Source: Burkholderiales bacterium (GTDB lineage Bacteria; Pseudomonadota; Gammaproteobacteria; Burkholderiales; SG8-39). From it: a stretch of 64,000 nt of DNA. This document shows, piece after piece, positions 60,494 through 64,000 of the stretch. Every line of letters starts with the position of its first letter. Within the stretch, counting starts at the first letter, position 1. The stretch lies in the NCBI GenBank assembly GCA_014860445.1, contig JACZJT010000003.1, positions 1 through 64,000 on the forward strand. The letters run 5' to 3'. The translations under genes were made by a program, and so were the position numbers. The notes below the pieces were generated by a model that was not told the DNA's origin, made no database searches, and worked only from the letters and a program-made list of their open reading frames with translations.

Positions 60494-62166
60494 GACGACT
60501 CCCTTGGGCTCTGGGCTGCACGGGCGAGCACCGGGTTCGCAGGCGGCACGGGATTCACGAACCGCGCGGGTTCCTCGATCACCACGCCGGAGAGTTGCGA
60601 CATCGTTCGACCTCCCCGGATCACCTGGTAGGTCAGGATGTTGACGCCCTTGTCGGCCCGAACGTGCCAGGCTGCCCGAAGCAGTTGCCGTTGAACGCCC
60701 TTTCCGACCTGCGCTTCGTCCCCGGTTTTGGCTGCCCCCCTGCCATCTTCACCGTGCACTTTCGCAAATTCACGGAAGATGCGCGGCGAGACGAGGAACA
60801 TGCCCTCCGGCACGAAATGAATCATCGCGCCGGATTCGTTAAAGTGCAACTCACCGCTCGCGAGTCCCGCCTGAACCCAGCCCATGAACCGCATTGCGGC
60901 TTCGAGCACACCTTCGCCGAACGGTCTCAGCCATTCCGCTCCCCCAATCCGTGCCGGCTGGACGGGGGAACGCAGCATCGGTGCGGCGTGTCGTGAACCT
61001 GGCGTGGCTGCTTCTGCTTCAGCTCGCGTTCGTTCTTCCACTGCCTCCAGGTACTCCTCGGCCTCCGTGGCGGCCTCCACTGGCTCGTCGATCGTCGCCG
61101 TTGTCGTTGCGCCGGCTGTCTCTGGGCCAGACGCGTTTGCACCAGGTTGGTCGCGGGGCAGTCCCTCATCCACCTTGGGCGTTTGTCCAGACGCTAGAGT
61201 AATCAGGGGCACGCGCCGCGCGGTCGCAATCCGCTCCCGGGATCCGCTAAGGAGATTTCGACGCACCGACTCCGCGTCGGCGCGAGACACCAACTCGTGG
61301 AGCACTCCTTCGTCGCTTGCCTTGTCTCCCGCAAGATGGGAGAAAAGCTCGCGAACGAGTGCGCCGTCCGCAGAGAACCACTCCAGGATTGATTCGGACA
61401 CGAAACGATTGAAGAGCAGCACCGGCAATTTCCCGTGCAGTTCGTAACGCCGCGAAACACGCTCAGTGAATTCAACCCGGTAGCTGGTCGCACCGCACGC
61501 GGGCATCGACCCGGCAAGGGGTGACCACGGCTCAGAGCCCGCCGGAACCTTGCGCATGACGACGCGCAGGTCGGCGATCGGCGTGCCGACGTTGTGCAGC
61601 AGTGCCGCAACGAACACGGCGTACGTCCACCGGTGCGCTTGTTCCCCGATTGCCTCGGGCGGTGCGCCCCTCGGCAGAATCTGGCCGCGCCGGAGGTCGA
61701 GCGCGAGATTGACCACCTCGACTGTGTGAGTGAATAGGCCACCTGGTTCGGCGTGGTGGTGCGACTCGGTCGCCGGCAGTAATTGCACAAATTCGGCGAA
61801 TGCCGCAATGACCGGTTGTACGGCCCCATCAAACATCTCGGGAGGAAAACCGAGCTTCGTGCGCAACACATCGACAAGAGGCTTCGTCCCGGTGCGCTCG
61901 ATAAGCCTGTCGGAGGCGAGTACCGGGAGTTCCCCTTCGGGCACCGCTGCTGGCACGGCAGGCTGCCAGGCCGGTAGATTGATGACCCGCTTCCTGGAAA
62001 AGAGCCCCTTTCCGATCAATTCCATCTCTCCGAAGAAGGCACACGTTGAGCCCAGTGTCTCCGACTGGGACTGCAACGGTGCCGTGAGGAGGCGCGGCGC
62101 GCAGCGCCCGTCGATTTCAAGTTCGTGGACCGCTTCAACGACTGCGGTCTCGTCATGCTGAATCAA
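60490..62166 (-). CDS. traI: MOBH-type relaxase TraI, with altered HD motif
   Basis: A 558-residue TraI_2-domain protein that would nick DNA at the transfer origin. The MOBH three-His motif is seen in 'LPATESHHHAEPGGLFTHTV' near residue 135. The metal-binding HD box, normally 'A-L-L-H-D-I-G-K', reads 'AALLHNVGTPIADLRV' here, replacing both Asp and Lys. A C-terminal DUF1528-like part includes 'WHVRADKGVNILTYQVIRGG'. Length is in the family range. Either the box tolerates this change or activity is reduced. Confidence 0.87.
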   Translation of the reverse strand: MIQHDETAVVEAVHELEIDGRCAPRLLTAPLQSQSETLGSTCAFFGEMELIGKGLFSRKRVINLPAWQPAVPAAVPEGELPVLASDRLIERTGTKPLVDVLRTKLGFPPEMFDGAVQPVIAAFAEFVQLLPATESHHHAEPGGLFTHTVEVVNLALDLRRGQILPRGAPPEAIGEQAHRWTYAVFVAALLHNVGTPIADLRVVMRKVPAGSEPWSPLAGSMPACGATSYRVEFTERVSRRYELHGKLPVLLFNRFVSESILEWFSADGALVRELFSHLAGDKASDEGVLHELVSRADAESVRRNLLSGSRERIATARRVPLITLASGQTPKVDEGLPRDQPGANASGPETAGATTTATIDEPVEAATEAEEYLEAVEERTRAEAEAATPGSRHAAPMLRSPVQPARIGGAEWLRPFGEGVLEAAMRFMGWVQAGLASGELHFNESGAMIHFVPEGMFLVSPRIFREFAKVHGEDGRGAAKTGDEAQVGKGVQRQLLRAAWHVRADKGVNILTYQVIRGGRTMSQLSGVVIEEPARFVNPVPPANPVLARAAQSPRESS

Positions 62167-62200
62167 GTATTACCGGTCCATCGGGCCGCTTCCATCGTCA

Positions 62201-62228
62201 ACGTGGCCTCATCGAAGCCACGTTTCGG
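62201..62228. repeat. Hairpin repeat, copy 1, in the divergent conjugation promoter region
   Basis: ACGTGGC (62201-62207), loop CTCATCGAA, GCCACGT (62217-62223), then TTCGG. The perfect 7-bp stem matches copy 2 at 62514-62541 with a compensating base-pair change. It lies 35 bp upstream of traI. Confidence 0.65.
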
Positions 62229-62491
62229 CTTGACACGCGGCCTGCCCTCTTTTCGTCCACGAACGCTGGGAATGGCGTGCCATGGTCATTCATCCCCGGA
62301 CACGCAACACCCTTTCGCCTTTTCCCTTTCTCCGGCCGCGGGCGTACATGAGCACGCGGCCGGCCATCTCCGCCTAGAACCGTTCTCCGTTGCTCCGTTT
62401 TAACCCGCCGGTTTTCTTCGCCTTCCCCCTTCGCCTTTTGCGCTTCGCACTGATTGGAAATCGGATCGGGTACTTCATGCGCAAGCATCTT

Positions 62492-62508
62492 CTTGCATCA
62501 AATGCAAG
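62492..62508. repeat. Short perfect hairpin
   Basis: CTTGCAT (62492-62498) and ATGCAAG (62502-62508) pair perfectly around a 3-nt loop, six bases before hairpin copy 2. It may be part of the same regulatory or origin site. Confidence 0.5.
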
Positions 62509-62513
62509 CGATG

Positions 62514-62541
62514 ACATGGCTTCATCGAAGCCATGTTTCGG
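62514..62541. repeat. Hairpin repeat, copy 2, in the divergent conjugation promoter region
   Basis: ACATGGC (62514-62520), loop TTCATCGAA, GCCATGT (62530-62536), then TTCGG. Relative to copy 1, a G-C pair has become A-T in the stem while the loop core TCATCGAA and the TTCGG tail are conserved. It lies about 95 bp upstream of the lytic transglycosylase gene. Confidence 0.65.
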
Positions 62542-62635
62542 ACGGACATTGAAACCCGCCATCGGTAGGATTTGCGTCAACGTGGCAACTGCACGTCTGA
62601 TCGAGCGGTGCAGACGAGATAAACGGGAGGTCAAT

Positions 62636-63121
62636 GTGACAACGAATCAGGGGCAACGGCATCACACGCAGCTAATCCTCGCACTCGTTCTCTGGGCGAG
62701 CGTCCCCGCGCATGCCTGTTGGGACGATGCCGCAACGCGCTACCAAGTGAATAGCACCCTGCTTCACGCCATTGCGCGAACCGAGTCCGGATTGAACCCG
62801 CTCGCGATCGGCCGCAACCCCAACGGCTCACACGATATCGGCCTCATGCAGATCAACTCGGCGTGGCTTTCGACGCTCGCCACCTACGGGATCAGCGAGC
62901 GTGACCTCTTCGAGCCCTGCACCAACATCCACGTCGGCGCGTGGATCCTCGCCTACAACTTCTACCGCCTCGGATACACCTGGGACGCGGTTGGCGCCTA
63001 CAACTCTGTAAATCCCCGATTGAGACGCGCCTACGTCGCCAAGGTCCGCCGGAACCTCCGGATGGGCGCGGATTCGTCGGACCGGGCGAGACGCACCGGA
63101 GCAATGGCGCAGGTTCGGTAA
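62636..63121 (+). CDS. Lytic transglycosylase of the conjugation system
   Basis: A 161-residue VirB1-like/SLT enzyme that locally opens peptidoglycan for the secretion channel. A signal peptide ('LILALVLWASVPAHA') is followed by 'CWDDAATRYQVNSTLLHAIA', the catalytic Glu in 'RTESGLNPLAIG', 'SHDIGLMQINSAWLSTLATY' and 'GAWILAYNFYRLGYTWDAVG'. The start is GTG at 62636, preceded by GGGAGG; the upstream open frame has no ribosome site. First gene of the rightward transfer operon. Confidence 0.87.
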   Translation: MTTNQGQRHHTQLILALVLWASVPAHACWDDAATRYQVNSTLLHAIARTESGLNPLAIGRNPNGSHDIGLMQINSAWLSTLATYGISERDLFEPCTNIHVGAWILAYNFYRLGYTWDAVGAYNSVNPRLRRAYVAKVRRNLRMGADSSDRARRTGAMAQVR

Positions 63122-63162
63122 GCTTTTCACCTCGGATTTGAAACCATTTGGAGATTAAAGTC

Positions 63163-63450
63163 ATGCGCAAGCCCCTTTGCACCACAGTTTTCGCCTTGAT
63201 ACTCGCCTTGCTCGCGGGATCCGCCCTCGCAGGCACCACCGGCACTGAGTTCCAAACCATCTACGCCACGCTGCTCAACTGGGCAACCGGCTATCTTGGC
63301 AAATCGATCGCCATCGCCGCCTTCATCCTGGGCGCCGGCATCGGAGTCGCCCGCTCCTCACCCATACCCGCCCTGGTCGGCGTGGTATTCGCGCTTTTCA
63401 TGGTCTACGTGCCGACGATCATCGACAGCATCATGACCGCGGTGATCTGA
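63163..63450 (+). CDS. TraA-like pilin precursor
   Basis: A 95-residue small membrane protein. Its signal sequence ends near 'LLAGSALA-GTTGTEF', followed by 'LLNWATGYLGKSIAIAAFIL' and 'VVFALFMVYVPTIIDSIMT', two hydrophobic segments around a Gly-rich turn, as in F-type pilins and TraA/VirB2-like proteins. I chose the ATG at 63163 because GGAG lies upstream. It sits directly before traL and traE, the pilin position in this operon type. Sequence support is mainly topology and context. Confidence 0.72.
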   Translation: MRKPLCTTVFALILALLAGSALAGTTGTEFQTIYATLLNWATGYLGKSIAIAAFILGAGIGVARSSPIPALVGVVFALFMVYVPTIIDSIMTAVI

Positions 63451-63467
63451 CCAAGCGAACACTTACC

Positions 63468-63758
63468 ATGGCCGATATCTTCCTTGAAATCCCGCGCCGG
63501 TTGAACGATCCGCCGCGCATGTTCTGGTGGGACCTTGACTTGTCGCTCCTCGTACTGACCTGCGCCCTAGCGGGGATGGTTTCAGGGTTCTTCGTGAGCG
63601 GCTGCGCGCTGGGGTTCCTCCTCGCCGCGGCCTACGGTCGCGCGAAGTCGGGAAAGCATCCGGCATTCGCGCTGCATCTGCTCTACTGGTATCTGCCCGC
63701 AAGCGTCACCGGCCTCAAGCGAACGCCACCGTCGTACCTGCGGGAGATGGTGGGATGA
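63468..63758 (+). CDS. traL: Conjugal transfer protein TraL
   Basis: A 96-residue F-type TraL, an inner-membrane component of pilus assembly. It has 'IPRRLNDPPRMFWWDLDLSL' at the N-terminus, a membrane span ('VLTCALAGMVSGFFVSGCAL'), and a conserved 'HLLYWYLPASVTGLKRTPPS' tail with 'REMVG'. Its stop overlaps the traE start (ATGA). Confidence 0.88.
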   Translation: MADIFLEIPRRLNDPPRMFWWDLDLSLLVLTCALAGMVSGFFVSGCALGFLLAAAYGRAKSGKHPAFALHLLYWYLPASVTGLKRTPPSYLREMVG

Positions 63759-64000
63759 AACTCGCCTGGATGCGCGAGGACCTCGCGAGCGCTCGCCGTG
63801 CGTTCACGTTCCTTCTTGCTCTGCTCCTCGGATCGATGCTCACCAATCTGATCCTGGCGGCCTTCGCATTCCGGATGTCGAGCCGTGAGCGGATCGTGCT
63901 GGTCCCCCCGACTATCCACAAGACGTTCTGGGTGGAGGACGAGCACGTGAGCGCCGAATACCTCGAACAGATGGGCTATTTCCTGATGCAGCTGACGCTC
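63755..64000 (+). CDS. traE: Conjugal transfer protein TraE, N-terminal part (runs off window)
   Basis: 82 codons are visible: a short cytoplasmic start ('MREDLASARRAFTFL'), one membrane span ('LLALLLGSMLTNLILAAFAF') and the family motif 'ERIVLVPPTIHKTFWVEDEH' with 'VSAEYLEQMGYFLM'. TraE is a VirB5/VirB8-like inner-membrane part of F-type secretion systems. Translationally coupled to traL. Confidence 0.87.
   Translation, partial: MKLAWMREDLASARRAFTFLLALLLGSMLTNLILAAFAFRMSSRERIVLVPPTIHKTFWVEDEHVSAEYLEQMGYFLMQLTL

Overview
The window looks like part of a betaproteobacterial chromosome, probably Burkholderiales or a close relative. Supporting signs are a Bug-type (TctC) solute-binding protein, a DUF849/BKACE enzyme, MmgE/PrpD, many SsuA/TauA-like importers and a bioBAFD cluster, at high GC. 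No rRNA is present and the only tRNA trace is a fragment, so the taxonomic call rests on gene content alone. The region is accessory-rich and decaying: at least nine insertion sequences or fragments and eight broken genes.

Layout. 1-2.7 kb: a leftward catabolic operon (cysteine hydrolase, two tandem polysaccharide-deacetylase/allantoinase-like proteins, start of an MmgE/PrpD gene). 2.8-6.6 kb: back-to-back insertion sequences (two IS5/IS427-type, one IS630) over the relic of a serine recombinase. 6.6-10.2 kb: an intact nitrate/sulfonate/taurine-type ABC importer (binding protein, two permeases, ATPase). 10.5-12 kb: an rve-domain insertion sequence. 12.4-21.3 kb: a second importer of the same class that has been dismantled. 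Its binding protein is whole, its permease is truncated beside an IS256, and its ATPase is split by an IS630. A TcuA-like flavoprotein and an LVIVD-repeat protein lie between the pieces. 21.6-26.2 kb: an alpha/beta hydrolase and a lipoprotein cut by an intact IS66.

26.8-37.3 kb: a leftward cluster with all parts of a biotin-dependent carboxylase (carrier, carboxyltransferase, biotin carboxylase), plus a decayed second biotin carboxylase, a cysteine hydrolase, a TRAP transporter and a BKACE enzyme, with a divergent NAD-dependent epimerase. Together they suggest uptake and breakdown of an unidentified organic acid or amide. 37.9-43.2 kb: a MarR regulator and Bug protein divergent from an acyl-CoA ligase and an OYE-type reductase, with a clear inverted repeat over both promoters.

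43.4-46.4 kb: a very small integrative element (replication initiation factor, DUF4224, tyrosine integrase) at the 3' end of a tRNA-Pro whose 5' part has been lost to an IS3 fragment. 47.3-50.6 kb: a serine-recombinase cassette with an HTH protein and a DUF5372 protein. 50.6-56.2 kb: a GntR/FCD regulator and bioB-bioA-bioF-bioD, with a thermonuclease remnant between bioB and bioA, then a methyltransferase. 57.2-64 kb: one end of an integrative conjugative element with a MOBH relaxase (TraI), TraD, a TIGR03747 protein, and divergently a lytic transglycosylase, TraA-like, TraL and TraE. The divergent gap there carries two hairpins whose stems co-vary.
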